Part shown: positions 1 to 12,447 of the stretch, piece after piece
Position numbering within the stretch: the first letter of the stretch is position 1
How the letters are laid out: each line of letters begins with the position of its first letter
NCBI GenBank assembly: GCA_003993805.1
Contig: RSEF01000003.1
Coordinates: 44,922,455 to 44,986,454, forward strand
Length of the DNA stretch: 64,000 bases
Origin: Himantopus leucocephalus
Taxonomy: Eukaryota; Chordata; Aves; Charadriiformes; Recurvirostridae
Direction of reading: 5' to 3'
Made by a program: the position numbers and the translations under genes
The notes under the pieces: model-generated
Database searches by the model: none
Told to the model about the DNA's origin: nothing
The model's input: only the letters and a program-made list of their open reading frames with translations

Positions 1-3000
1 TATCAGACTGTGAGCTGCTTTCTGCACGATTCTTTGTCAGTACCGGCCGGGCTAAAGAGGTCATTAGTGGCAGGTCATGGGATTTCTAAATGGAAAAGAG
101 AAGCAGCTTTAGCAAAGGGTGCTGAGGTGTCTCAGGCTGAAGGGCATGCTCTTATGGCTGGTGGGGTAGGTCCCAAGAGAGCTGTTCCCCTCCTGCATCC
201 CCAGCTGCCTCCACTCAGGAGGAAGCCATGCGTGTGCTATAGCTGGGCTTTACAAAGAGGGATGACTCCCTCATGCTTGTCTTGTTTCTCTGTATGTAGC
301 ACAAAGTAAATAGAACACGGAAGCCTGGGTTTTAATAACAAACGCTCGTCATTCCTGGGAGCTGGGCACAGCTAAAGGCGAGCAGGAGCCAGCTGCGGGC
401 CGTGCAGCAGTGTTAGCTGGTGCCTAAACAGGTTGCAGGGTTTGTCCTCCTATTCCAGCACCAGTATTTTTCAAGCAAACTTTCAAAAGCCTCGGTGCGT
501 TTATGCCAAATCTTTGTATTTCATTCTCAGCATCAGATTAATCTGGCAGTTGGCCTTTTCTTTGACCTTGCCAGAACTTCAGTTCTTGAAATATCTGAAG
601 AGGATGGAGAAAGGAGGATTTCTAACGATAGGTCTGAGGACTCATCAACCATGCCAGGGCATGGTATGCAGCGCTGGGGGAATACTGAGACCCCAAACCA
701 CCCTACTTGGGACCCAGCGCCACGACATGTGAGCTGTGAGCTGTGGTGGCGAGGAGGTGGCAGAGGCTTGCTTTCTCCCACCCCTTCTCCTCCCACCCCT
801 TCTCCTCTCACCTTTTCCATGGGCTGGCAGTCCGTCCAGAGCAGCCGGCCGGGGGAGAGCTGGGGATAGCATGGTGGCTGCTGCGCCCGAGTCTGCCTTC
901 CCTGCACTTCAGTCGCAGCCCTAATTCACTTCCAGAGTGAATTAAGTTAAACTGAATTAGGGGCTCTCTATTTCTGAATGAGAATGTTAAATCCACCACG
1001 TGTCAGCACTTAATCCACTTCCAAAGTTAAATTAATTTAATTCTCCTAAACGTCCTGGTATCAACAACCCCTGAACATGACTGAGCTTAAACCTATCCTC
1101 CATCCCTAAGGTGGCTGGAGAGGTACCAAGTTTAAGGAAGTTTGAGGCACCTGATGACCCTGCGGCAGACACGAGGCGTTGCAGTAACTCACTTCCCGAA
1201 AACCCCATGAAGGTTTCCCTGTGAAAGCCCCTGTGTCCATGTCAGCGGAAGCGTTCGGTGTCTTCAGGAGAGGAGTGAGAGCCAGAAGGCGGTGGGTGCT
1301 GGTGCTGGCTTGTGCTCAGCTCTGTCACTTTGCATGCCTGGAGCACGTTCCTCCAGCTGAAGGCAACACCATGAACAAAACCACATCCTTCTGCTGGCAT
1401 TGTTTCCAGCTGCAGTAAATTTTAAGCAAAATCAGATATTGTTTAATGAGGAAAGTTTACTTTTTTTGCTTCTTCTTTCAGGTTTCAGTTTGTAAACAGT
1501 ACTTAAACCTCTGGATTAGAATATTTTACAATTATGACGTGGCAGATCATCAGCACAGCAAGTAGCACTTTGATAAATCTCAGCAGAGACATAGTGACCT
1601 GGAAGCATAAAACAGACCTCCAGTTCTGTTCTGAAAGAACTGTGCAGGTTTGACTGAAATATAGATGTATATCAATACTAATGTAAAACTGACAATCTGG
1701 TATTTGTTTTTTTGAGATAGAATGACATTGAGAACACAGTGTTTATTACTGCCATGCTGCTATTTATAAAGGTCAAACCCAGCCAATTCAGACAGAAGAA
1801 AACACTGCAGAGTATTAGAAGGGTGGTAAAAAAAATGACACTTTCGCTGTTAGAAACAATACGTCTAGAGCATCACAGCAGGGAACCTGTGTCGTATTTT
1901 TAAGTACTTTTAAATCAGATGTTTGTTTGAGAGTGTCATTTGAATGCCACCTCCCCAGAAAAGACAGTAACTGCTCATCACAGGACAGAACAGGTAATCA
2001 TTTGGCAACTGCCTTCGTAGCCCCTAGTAAGTATGTGTTGCAAGCCTCTATGCGATGCACAGAGGGTAAGAATGGCTGCAAATATGAAGAGGTGCAGTTC
2101 TTGGAGAAACAGTAAATTTTAACTCAGAAAATCACGGAATTTGTGGAAGACAACCAGGGTGTTCATGAACTTCAGTCAAATTTGTCAAATCAAAGATTTT
2201 AATTTACTTTGTGTTCATGATTTTGAAGTTGAATGTTATGTTTGAGGAAATCCTGGGAATTATTATTACTGTTATCATTATTAAAACCATAATTTGAGAT
2301 GGAAATAAACTATTTCAAATAAAACAAAATATTTCAGGAAAGTTCATTTTGGGTGGGCTGTTACTTGTTTCACAAAACCTCTAATTTGTTCTGGTTTACT
2401 TTTACCTGAACCTGGAGCCGTTTTTCATTTTCCCCCACCTCAGATTGCACACCACACTAAAAGTCCAAATATCACAAGCCCTAGATCCAACTTTCTTTCA
2501 GCTGTGTTTCTCCCACACAGTCCTCCTGGGCTGGAAGGATGTTTCCACGACACAAGTCAGGTATGCCCTGCTTAGCAATCATGGCAAGCCCCACAAGCAG
2601 AAGGACTCATCTCTGGTGAGTGGGTTTTGTAAGACACCTTCTCTGTTGGTGCCTGGGTCTTTTGGGAGGAGCCAGTGGTTTTCATACTGTATATCCCAGG
2701 TTTGCTCCCTCTGCCAGATGTTGGCTGAGAGGCTGTTGTCACCTGTTGATGTAGAAGCTTGCTTTTTGAGATTCACATCACCTGGTCCAGACCCATCAAC
2801 ATATTGCAGCCAGTGGCTTTTATGTGAGCAGGGTGAACAGGTCAGAAATCGCCTAAAGGAGATCTGCACTGTAAGCAGTAGGGGGTAAAGATTCCTCTGT
2901 ATGGACTGATGGAAGACAAGACTGGATAACAAGTGATTTGCCATCTCAGCAGATGGCTTTTGGACTTTCTTTTTGCTCTCTGCTATACACAGAATAAACT

Positions 3001-3408
3001 TCTCTAACTCATTCATAAAAATACTGCCTCATCCTCTGCAAATCTCACTTCAGTTTTGAAGTGCAGAGTCATCTGTTCTGAGTAAATATTTATTAGATGC
3101 TAATAACATGGTTCAGTACTTCCTAATTGTATCTTCTAAAGAATAAAACTGTGCTACTTATGCCCAGAACACAAGAGTGTTATCATTTCTAATCATTCTC
3201 TTCATTTCTTCGTCCCTTCCTTAAGGGTTTTCTTCTGGCTTTGATTTAGAGACTTTTTCCCTGTGTGCTTGTATGACAGCGTGATTCTTGTCTAGCTATA
3301 GTATTAATAACAATTGCACAATATTTATTTATCATCACAGCAGGGATGATATGATCTTGTGGTTTTATCCTGCTCCCAACTGAATTCTGTGGGAAATCAT
3401 CCTTATCA
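1..3408. other. Intergenic DNA upstream of GALNT2, no gene recognised
   Basis: I see no coding exon I can support. Short open frames occur on both strands, including overlapping frames of about 145 codons near 2445-3016. They lack recognisable domains or splice context. The region 1-950 is moderately GC-rich, the rest AT-rich. Confidence 0.5.
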
Positions 3409-3632
3409 TAGAATTGTTGAGGTTGGAAGGGACCTTTAAGATCATNNNNNNNNNNNNNNNNNNNNNNNNNNNNNNNNNNNNNNNNNNNNNNNNNNNNNNN
3501 NNNNNNNNNNNNNNNNNNNNNNNNNNNNNNNNNNNNNNNNNNNNNCTCAGCCTCCTCTTCTCCAGGCAAAACAGCCCCAGTTCCCTCAGCCACTCCTCAT
3601 AAGACTTGTAAGTCGTTCCTCATAAGACACTG
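3409..3632 (-). mobile_element. CR1 LINE 3' fragment, interrupted by an assembly gap
   Basis: The stretch 3409-3445 (ATAGAATTGTTGAGGTTGGA and following, then GGGACCTTTAAGATCAT) is the reverse complement of the characteristic 3' end of avian CR1. After the 100 Ns, 3546-3610 matches the CR1 3' region again (CTCAGCCTCCTCTTCTCCAG, then CCCCAGTTCCCTCAGCC). The element is therefore on the minus strand and 5'-truncated, with its 3' end at the left. The gap presumably hides a few hundred bases of CR1. A short local duplication of CCTCATAAGAC lies near its right edge. Confidence 0.88.
3446..3545. other. Assembly gap (100 Ns) inside a CR1 element
   Basis: Exactly 100 Ns, the conventional placeholder for a gap of unknown size. 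CR1 sequence on both sides explains why assembly broke here. Confidence 0.97.
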
Positions 3633-6600
3633 ATCTATGGCAGGAGCAAGCTTGAGTGCGTTACAATCGGAAGTCATCAGTATCACCCTTCAAGGTGTAC
3701 ACTGAGGGGCTCAGAGGTCCTGCTAGCTCAGGGCACAGCCCAGCTGCCTGCATGAATCTGAGGGAACGTCCTGTGATTGATGCTGCTCTGGTCACAGCTG
3801 GAGACCAGAAGCTGAGCTAGACTGGTGGTCGGGTACTTGATCCAATGCAGCAATGCTTCTGGTTGCGCTAGGTCAGGCAGTGGCTTTCAAATGGTTGCCT
3901 GAAGTGCCTGAATGTGAATAGCTGAGATGCCTATTGACAGCAAAGTAGCTTCCAATCCAAGACACCGATTTGCAATATGAGATGCAGTTAATACCAACTT
4001 GAACCAGCTGGTGTTCATCTGCTTGTCCGTAGCCCTGAATTATTTATCTATTACCCATTGCACAGCATTTTATTGCTGCAGCTTAGTCTTTTGTGCCTTG
4101 CACTCACTCTCAAAAGAATAGTGCTGATCCCCAGAAAAATCTCCCATGTCAGTATCCTGCAACTAGAAATCCCTTGTTTCACTTGCAGCAGTTTTGAAAA
4201 ACATGAGAAGAAAGGACAATTTCTGAGATAGATGTTGTTCCATCAACATTGCTTTTGTGTCTTCTGCACTCATCCAGCCTTTTTATTTTCCCCCAGTCTT
4301 CTCTCACAAATAACAAATGATGCGCCATAGACAAGTCTGGCAGGTCATCAAGATGCAAAGATTGGACCATACGTTAAGAGAAGAATTCAGATATCTTTAA
4401 CACTTCAGTCATTATTCCCAGAACACTATCTGATTGGTTTATGGACCTGCAATATAATCTGCCTGATAATTTGTATACTATTTGACCTACCACAGTCTCA
4501 GATTATTGTTTTTATCACCCTGGAATAACTGGTGAAAAGTAACAGTTACTTTACTATAAGCTTCCCATGGAAGTGTATTTCCCTGTGCTGAAGGCACTGT
4601 GCCATATCTAAGGGAATTCCACATGCAAGTAATTTCTGTGTATCCTTTTGGTTATGCTTCAAATTTTGTTATCATTATTTATTTACTGAGCACTGCCAAT
4701 GAGCTCAGTCTTGTACACTGTGTAGGAAAAGCACGCAGAGCCTGACTCTCAGCCAAGTTAAACTGGCCTGTTGTGCTCTGGTGAGTCTGGCTTTCACTCC
4801 CTTATCCTCAGGGCTTACCATCAAAGGGTTTCACACGGGTGCATTAGGTACCAAGCTCTTCTTTGTTTCGTTTGCGAGCTGTACATTCAAACACCTTTGG
4901 GGATCTGGCCTTGCCGAGAAACTGGGACTTAAGTCAGCTGCAGTGGGAATTCCAGTACCTCATTCCTAAATCACACCGCTCTGCTTTTCCTTTTATTTTC
5001 TCTCTCTTATTTCTTTTATCCCCCTTCTTGCACGCTGAAAAAAGTGCTGTATCTTATCGGAAGCAAATGCCACAAGGCTTCTCTTATTCCTTTGAACGCA
5101 AAAGCAAAATTCTCCTGGACATGAATAGCACGCAATCAGGGCACTTGGTGATGTGAAGTGTTGCACAACCAAGAAGTTAACCTGCATGTTCTCCTCTGCT
5201 TAGACCCCTAAATGTTGCTCACCAAAGGGCTACAAAAGGTCCCACTCTATCTGGGGAAGGATTATTTCTTTGTGAGCTCTGCAGGGAGCAGCCACAAGGC
5301 TATATTCCTGGGCATTTGGCAGAGATGTGCTGGGGTACCATGAGCTGTGGGGAAGGGGTACACGTGGAAAGAGGGAGCAGGTCTCTCCACTGTGATTTCT
5401 AGACAGGACCACTCCTCCTCGGAAAGCCGTGGGAACGTCCCCCTTTGGACTCCTGCAGAATTTCTGCATTACTCAGAGCATTATGGAGCAACACAGGACA
5501 GGGTAACGTACAGGTGGCTAAGGGCTGCCATGCCCTCATCGTGGAGGTTGTGAGCTCCCTGCTGTGCCTCTTACAGCAACTTTACTGTGCAAGGACGAGC
5601 TTACAGCTCGCTTGGGCCTCGTGTAGCTATCGCAGCATAGAGCACAGCCACAGCTAAGCCCCCATGTATTTGTTAAGGTCCTGGACAGACTGCAGTCCAT
5701 ACTAAAACCCGCATAGCTGTAGTCCTACTGTTTTTAATAGTGAGCTAACGTAAAACTAGGTGTTATGTCAGCTGTACTCCGGCTTGTAGCACCCATAGCT
5801 GGAGGGCTGGAATACAGAAACTTACCCCAGCTGCAGGAGACATGAGCCAAAACTGGGAGCTGATGGGAAGCGTGAAAAATGCGAGGGCTTCCGTGAGAAC
5901 AATAGCCAAAAGCAATAAACATATAAGTAAATAAATCAGTAAACGGCTGAGGAATCGTATCCCTGGGTGTAGTTAGAAAAGTAAGTGGAAGAAAGGATAG
6001 AATTAGAGAAAAAGACTGGAAGAGAAGGAAAAGGGAAGAGATGGGGAAAAAAAAGAGAATTTTACTGGGTGTTCATTTTTCTTAGGGGAAGTCGGGAGAG
6101 GGAATTTGGGAATGGGAAGAAAGAAAATAGAAAAATTCAGTGCTGTGAAAGGAAGGAGGATAAGGAAGATGCTGAATGATGTAAAAAATACTAAAAATGA
6201 CGTGTTGAAGTTATGGGATGGGAAAACACAGGCTGTGAATGGAAGTAAAAAGCAAGTAGCACCAGACTTTACTGTCCTTACGCACAACATCTCCCTGTTC
6301 AGTGAACCCAGGGGGATGTTCTGCAGAGCAAAGGACCTGTCTGTGTGAGAGAAGGGATCAGAATCTGGCAGGAGCGTGAGGTAAATGGAGAATTGGATGG
6401 CTGAGAAAATGCAAGAGAAAAAAGAAAAATCAATGTTACTGTGGAAAGGCTGATGCCAGAATGCTCTGGAAACAAATTTTAATTTTTTACTTTCTGCAAT
6501 GCATGATGCTGAGAGGCAGGAGAAGAACTGGTCAGGTCTGGTGGTGGCTGAATGGTGTGCACGTGAGTCCCTGCATTTTGGGTGCAAGTGTGAATCTCCC

Positions 6601-8299
6601 TCTTCAGAAGTTTTCTTGAGCTTTTCTGTGGTGGCTAGAACTCACCTGAGTGCATCCATGCAGTGAGTTTTCTTGGTGCACACTGATGTATCAGAAGCCC
6701 AACAGCTTATTATGAGAAAATTAGAGTTCCACCAGGAGCCTTCCTTTATTCTGACTTAAAGCCTTTTCTGAACGAAAAAACTTTTCTGAAAATACAGGCA
6801 ACTGCACTTTTTTTATACTTTCCAAGAAAAAAATTACTTGCATGAAAGCTTCTACATTTTGCTTTACTACCTAGGTTTGGTTGACTTTTGGAGAGGGGGA
6901 GATGATACTCTCCAACCCTAACAAAAGCACTGCAGGGTGATGCAAGGGAGACCTCCAGTCTGTCTACCTCCACCAGTCTCAGTCCTGAGGTTGCCATCCA
7001 GCTTCACTCTCTGTGCTAATTGCATTGCTGGGGTTTTCGGGCTGTAACCAAAACCATTTGTAAGAGGCACTGTGAAGCAGGGCAAATGAGCCTGCGTGGT
7101 GCTCCATCCTCCTGCAGCTAAACCGTTTCTCATAATCTGAAGTTGTCTCAAACGCATTGATACCGCACCACAGTCTGCAGCACACAACAGAGCAGAGACC
7201 CAGACAAACATTGCCCACCCCTAAGACAGGGAGCGGGTGATGGAGGTGTCTTCATTTTCTTGCTGCACAGGCACTCCCTTGCACTCTATTACAAACCTGC
7301 ATGGAGGAAAGATTCTAATCCTTTCTGACCCAGGTCCCTGGATCATAGAACTGTTGCATGTCTGTTGTGCAGTGGGAGAGGGGGGTTTGCCAGGGGAGCT
7401 GGGCAGAGGCCTTTGTTTTACAGAACTCCTTGTAAAGCAGCATGCAGGGGGTAAACTGGAACAATGCTGTAGGTTCCTCATTTTCTGGGCCCTGTCAGGC
7501 CAGGATGCAGGACTCACAGCAGTTCAGGGCTCACACAGCACCTGCACAGCAGCCCACGGGTCAGGTCGCGGGGCTGCAGCATCTCACAGCTCAGGATTTG
7601 CCTTCCATGGGCTTGATCCTGAGGTAGAGATTGGAGCCTGAGGGTCTTCATGGACAGCTGAAACCTGAACAAACCTCTGCTTTCAACCACAGTGAGGACA
7701 AAAATTCAGTCAGACTTAGAAAATATTATGAATCGAGTCCCATATCAGACAATGATCTAGGAGTGACTGGAAAGGGGGTATGTGTGACCACTCAAGTGTC
7801 CCCATGCCACGTGGCTGGGAACATACGCAGTGCACTGGGGAGAGAAGGGGAAATGCAACCCCCTCAGGACTCTCACTGCTGGGAAACCCGCGTGTGCAAG
7901 CAGGGAGCAGAGTTAGATGATGAGAATGGTCCTTGCTTGTCCAACAAAAGCATGACAAAGGAAAGGTGTCTGATCCTGAATTTGTAACTGCCAAAGTGTT
8001 GAAGCGACTGAAAAGCACCTGCAGCTCAGCTCCAGCACTGCGCTGTTGCAAACAAAAAGGAACTGGATGGAGCTGCTGATAAAACAGGATTGAGAATGTT
8101 GAGAAGCTGTGTGAAACCACTGAGATAATTTCCCTGCTCCAAGTGGGATTAAATATGCCTGTAGCACTGCCAGATTTATTCCTAAAATCCTCTGCTAGCA
8201 TAGAGTCCTGAGTCTCCCTAAGGATTATTAGCCAGCCTTGGATTTTCCTCCAATATCTAACTGCCATTCTGCAGGATCTGGTGGGTCCTTTCCTGAAAA
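3633..8299. other. Intergenic DNA, no gene recognised
   Basis: No supported coding exon was found. A purine-rich stretch lies at about 5985-6060 and continues in patches to 6180. It produces a Ser/Phe-rich minus-strand open frame of 194 codons that is low-complexity. The segment 7000-8000 is somewhat richer in GC, but its open frames show no recognisable domain. Confidence 0.5.
5985..6060 (+). repeat. Purine-rich low-complexity tract
   Basis: The + strand is almost all A and G (GGAAGAGAAGGAAAAGGGAA type) for about 75 bases. It has no clear repeat unit. Confidence 0.6.
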
Positions 8300-8950
8300 C
8301 TGGGCAAAGGGAATACATGATTGTTGTCCTTTCTTGGACAGCCTTTCATATACTGGAAAACTACTGTCAAATCTCCCTTTGGAGCTTTTAGAGTGACCAA
8401 TCCAATTATCTGAACTCTTTCTGATAGGCCACATTCTCTAAAGGTCTTATATTCTTGTTGCTCTTTTTAAAAGTCACCTAGAACCAGATCCAATACCCCA
8501 GCTGGGTCTTCAACAGTGCCTTGCAGAGCTGAATAATTCCTTAGTGCATATGAAATTCCTGTAATAATACATGTCAGTATGAGATTTGCCTTTCACTAGA
8601 TTTACCTGCTTTGCTCATATTTGCTTTGATTCCTACTGTGGCGCTCACATCCTTTTTTTTTCAGTCCTTCCACCTCTTCTGTGATTCCTCATTTTGTATT
8701 TGTGCATTTGATCTTTCATTTCTTTATGTCGTGCTTTGTATCCGTTGTTACTAAATTCTGTCTTGCTAGTTTTAGACTATTTCTCCAATGTATTGAGATA
8801 ATTTTGAATTCTGATCCCATCCTCTGAAGTGCTTGCATCCACTCCCACCTTGGTGTCATCTGCAAATTTTATAAGTGCACTCTCCACTCCATCATCTCTG
8901 AGGATGGCAAGAAAATACTGAGCTAGATAATAAAACATTCTTTTTAAACC
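8300..8950 (-). mobile_element. Old, degraded CR1/L3-type LINE fragment
   Basis: Read on the + strand, the order of sequence matches the reverse complement of the 3' part of ancient CR1/L3 elements. GACAGCCTTTCATATACTGG is followed by an AGACTATTTCTCCAATGTAT-like part, a TTTTGAATTCTGATCCCATC part, and the diagnostic TTGGTGTCATCTGCAAATTT near 8851. Many indels and substitutions show that it is far older than the CR1 copies at 3409 and 63955. Boundaries are uncertain. It has no intact open frame. Confidence 0.7.
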
Positions 8951-11900
8951 TTGCAAAGATAAATAGTGAGTTAAGCTCTGATAAAGAACACTTCAGGATG
9001 AAAAAGGTGTGAATATATCTTAGCTCTAGGACTTCTGATCCTGGTTTGTGTGAATAGTTTGCACATGTTACCTACTTGAGTAAAGATTGGAAAAAGGCAA
9101 TCCTGATTTTTGTGAGGGGCTTTCTTCCTCTACCAGCCTAATTGCAAACGAAAAAGGATGCTGGTAAACTGAAGTATAAAAAGAGCCATATTGTATAGCA
9201 CAAGATAGTACCAGAATGAAGTTTAGTATTCAGGGAATGTACAGCACTAAAATACTTGTCAGTGTTGCAGTATTTTGACATATAAGTGGGACACATCTGA
9301 AGCCTTATCTTTGCCCTCCATTGCCTAGTGCAAAGAACTGGCACAGTGACAGAATTCATCTTGCTCAGGAGTCAAGATGTTACAAGAGCGATCTCTAGCA
9401 AAAAAAAGAAAAAAAAAAAAAAGAAATGGCAACACCTATAGAACTCTTACAGCCCTGGGTTGGCAATTGCAGCATCTATACTCTTGACAAGCCTGGGAGG
9501 TTTCGTCTGAACTCAGAAACGCACAATTTGCAAACTTGCTCTCTGAGGAAACGTCAAGAAGCATTGGACAAAGAGGATACTTTCCTTAGCCTTTGGGATG
9601 TTGCCAGTTCTCCCAAACCGCTGTCAACTTTGCCACTGCTTGTATGATTTTCCCATCTGTGTAATCAGTTGACAAAATATATCTTTTTGCTTCCATAAGG
9701 TTTTCATCCTGCCTTTAATTGATGCTGTTTTTTCTATGTAGGGTTGAGATCTAAATAGAAAAATGAGCTGAAAATACAGTAAATTCAATCGGATCTGTTC
9801 TTTTTGTTTGGTTGGTTTTAGCGAATTTAATGAATCTGAATGGTGCCAGATGAACAGCCTTTGTACTGATGTTCCCCTTCTTTTCCATACAGCAGGCACA
9901 GGATCTCTGCTGGCTTTACTAAGGCTTCATTACTGGTGTGTAGCTCCGCTCAGCAGGATGGAGAGCAGCGTACACGCTCGGTTGTGGTCTCTGCAAAAAC
10001 CCACAATGCAGGTACCTCTTACAAGTGCAAATGTTGATCACAACCTGGACTCTGATCCACTACGAGTGGCCTGAGACGAGGCCATTTCACAGGCAGCTAT
10101 TGAAGGGCTTCAGGCGACTGAGCAGCCCAGCCAGTTCTCTCTGGCGGAGACTGGGAGCTCTGTGCACTGCTACCAGGTGCCTGAGGCCGCCAGCTCTCCC
10201 AGCAGACCCGTGGAGAGCCTGCTTGTGGCAGGACCAGTCTGAATGCTTCTGGGCTTTTCTCAAGGAAGCAGAAGAAAATCTCGGCAGGCAGATTTACATG
10301 GGAAGAGAGTAACCGGTTACACACTGAAAAGAGGCCTTGGCTCAGCTGATTTATTTATTCAAACTTTTCTTGACTCTAGGTAATGTCACTCGCCATGGGG
10401 CATGCAGAATAAAAGCATAGCTCTGGCAGGGTTTCCAACGCTGAAGAGGTTCCTCTCTGAAGACTTTGTCCTTCTTGGAAGGAGAAACTTATCTACCTGG
10501 TAAACTGCAAATGCAGACCTCTGTTGTGTTTGTTGGTGCGAGCCCTTTGGTTCTGCATTTCTTGGGATGTCAGAAGCACATTGACTCCTCACAGACATGT
10601 ATCAGCTACTACCTCAAGTTCCCGCCAGGACCCTGCTTCCTTGGCTGGGGGAGTGGGGTGTGGGAGTCCTGTCAGGACCTCTTCTGGCTCTTGGAGCCCC
10701 TTTATTTCAAGCCTTCTTTTCTGTACAGCAGCACAGTACAATTTTTCAAGAACTGAAAGAATGACATGTACAGACTGACCCTGACAAGTGCTCAAGATCT
10801 GAATCTGTTCAGGTCTTTCAAACGCAGACTCCCCGTCTTTCCTCACTTTCTTTTCATGAGCAATGATATGAGCTCATGGCTGATCAAATTCAGCAGCTGA
10901 AGTACCAGAGGGATCCTGAACTAATTTGGTGTCCCATCAAATTCTTTGGTATGGCCATACAACAGCTCGATGTTTTGGAGAGTAGAGGGGAAAAAACAGC
11001 TCTTCTGAGTGTATTTGGCCTGCTGATGTTTTTTTGGCTTTTAGAACAGAAAATCTAACTAAAATAATAATAATCTTATGAACTGCCTCATTTTTCCTGT
11101 TTATTATTTTTACTCAAGCACATGGTATGCCTGAAGGTAACCTAGCCAAAAAAGCAGTGTAGACAGCAAGCAAACGCTCTGGAGAGCCAGCACAGAGCAT
11201 CATGATCTAACCCAGGGAAACTCTGGCTGCTGTGTTAATTATTGTTATTTAGTCACATGCCAGCAAGCATGCTATTAATTGCAGCAATAAAATGCATTGC
11301 CTTTCATCAAATTTAAAAGAAGTCTGCCTGCCAGGAGGAAAGACAAAATCTGTGAAGCTGATAAACTGAAATAGAAGCAGGAAAGAGTGAGATGAAAGCT
11401 AACAGCGGTCCTGCAGAAGGTGAGGCTTCCCATTGCATTCAGCTCCTAGCCAGGTCTCATCAGAAAGCAGGAAAAACCATGATGCCCAAGCACAGAGAAT
11501 GTTGCTTTTTGTTCTGGCTGAAATCCTGTACCAGTGGCTTGACAGAGCCCTGGGGAAGTGTGGGAGCACAGGGAGATAAATTTCTTAAGTACAGGGTTTC
11601 TCTGCAGTGCGTAGGTGTGTGCCTGGCTAACATGCAGCGACATGGCCCTCTTCCTGATGGGATCCTTGCCTTCAGGTGCGCGACGGCGTCTGCAGTGTTG
11701 AGCTACCATCCGCTCCGCACTCTCCTCAGCAAAAGCTCTGGGCCTCAACTGCTCCAGGACACGTAGCATGGAGGATCCTGAAAGGGCAGATGACTCAGAC
11801 AAATAATGGTTTAGGTGAGGCTCTTCGAAACTTGGCAGGAGCTGTACTGGTTAAAGGCAGGATTTCTGCTGGTGCTCCACATGGCATACGACCGCCAAGG

Positions 11901-12382
11901 TCAATATTGTGTATACACATTTGTCTCGCCACTGTCATGTTGTACCTCTGCGGGTACATCTGTGTCCCTAGGCAAGTATTTAGTGAGCTCTTCTGTAACA
12001 AGGACAGACAGAGAATAGCTGGTAAATGTTTTATACTGTGCAGTGCAGCCAAGGATGTTTGTTCCTGTAAGATTGTCCTGGGACATCCATCTAGAGGGGA
12101 TGACTCAGACAGTACAAAAGAAAATTAAGTATACAGTAGAAGCGCCACTTACAAAAATGCGATACCAGAAACAGTGTTTTTCTTGTTAGGCATCACAGAG
12201 TTTTCTATTCCCATCGTCACAGCAGGAAGCATTTCTTAAAATGCGGGTTTTTTTCGCTCCTTAACAAGTGATGTGCGAGAGGCTACAGTGCAAAGGCATG
12301 TCCCTCATGCTGGGCTTCCTCACACAACCAGTCTATGCCTGTATGTAGCCAAGCAGAGGGCATGTCCTCTCTTTTCTGATTC
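8951..12382. other. Intergenic DNA, no gene recognised
   Basis: No supported gene. An A-rich stretch is at about 9401-9425. Several open frames of 60-150 codons on both strands overlap each other and show no known domain. Confidence 0.5.
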
Positions 12383-12447
12383 TCCTCTTCCTCTTCCTCT
12401 TCCTCTTCCTCTTCCTCTTCCTCTTCCTCTTCCTCTTCCTCTTCCTC
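12383..12447 (+). repeat. (TCCTCT)n hexanucleotide microsatellite, about 11 copies
   Basis: A near-perfect pyrimidine hexamer repeat, reading as Glu- or Lys/Arg-rich frames on the minus strand. Those frames are repeat translation, not a gene. Confidence 0.95.

Noticed and set aside
2445..3016. Overlapping open frames of 147 (+) and 145 (-) codons
   Set aside because: There is no recognisable domain, no splice or promoter context, and overlapping frames on both strands suggest chance. An old unrecognised repeat is possible.
6003..6587. 194-codon minus-strand open frame rich in Phe, Ser and Leu
   Set aside because: It is largely the translation of a purine-rich low-complexity tract.
7237..8318. 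Several open frames of 100-200 codons in a moderately GC-rich region
   Set aside because: They overlap on both strands with no domain or splice pattern; the part after 8300 runs into an old CR1/L3 fragment.
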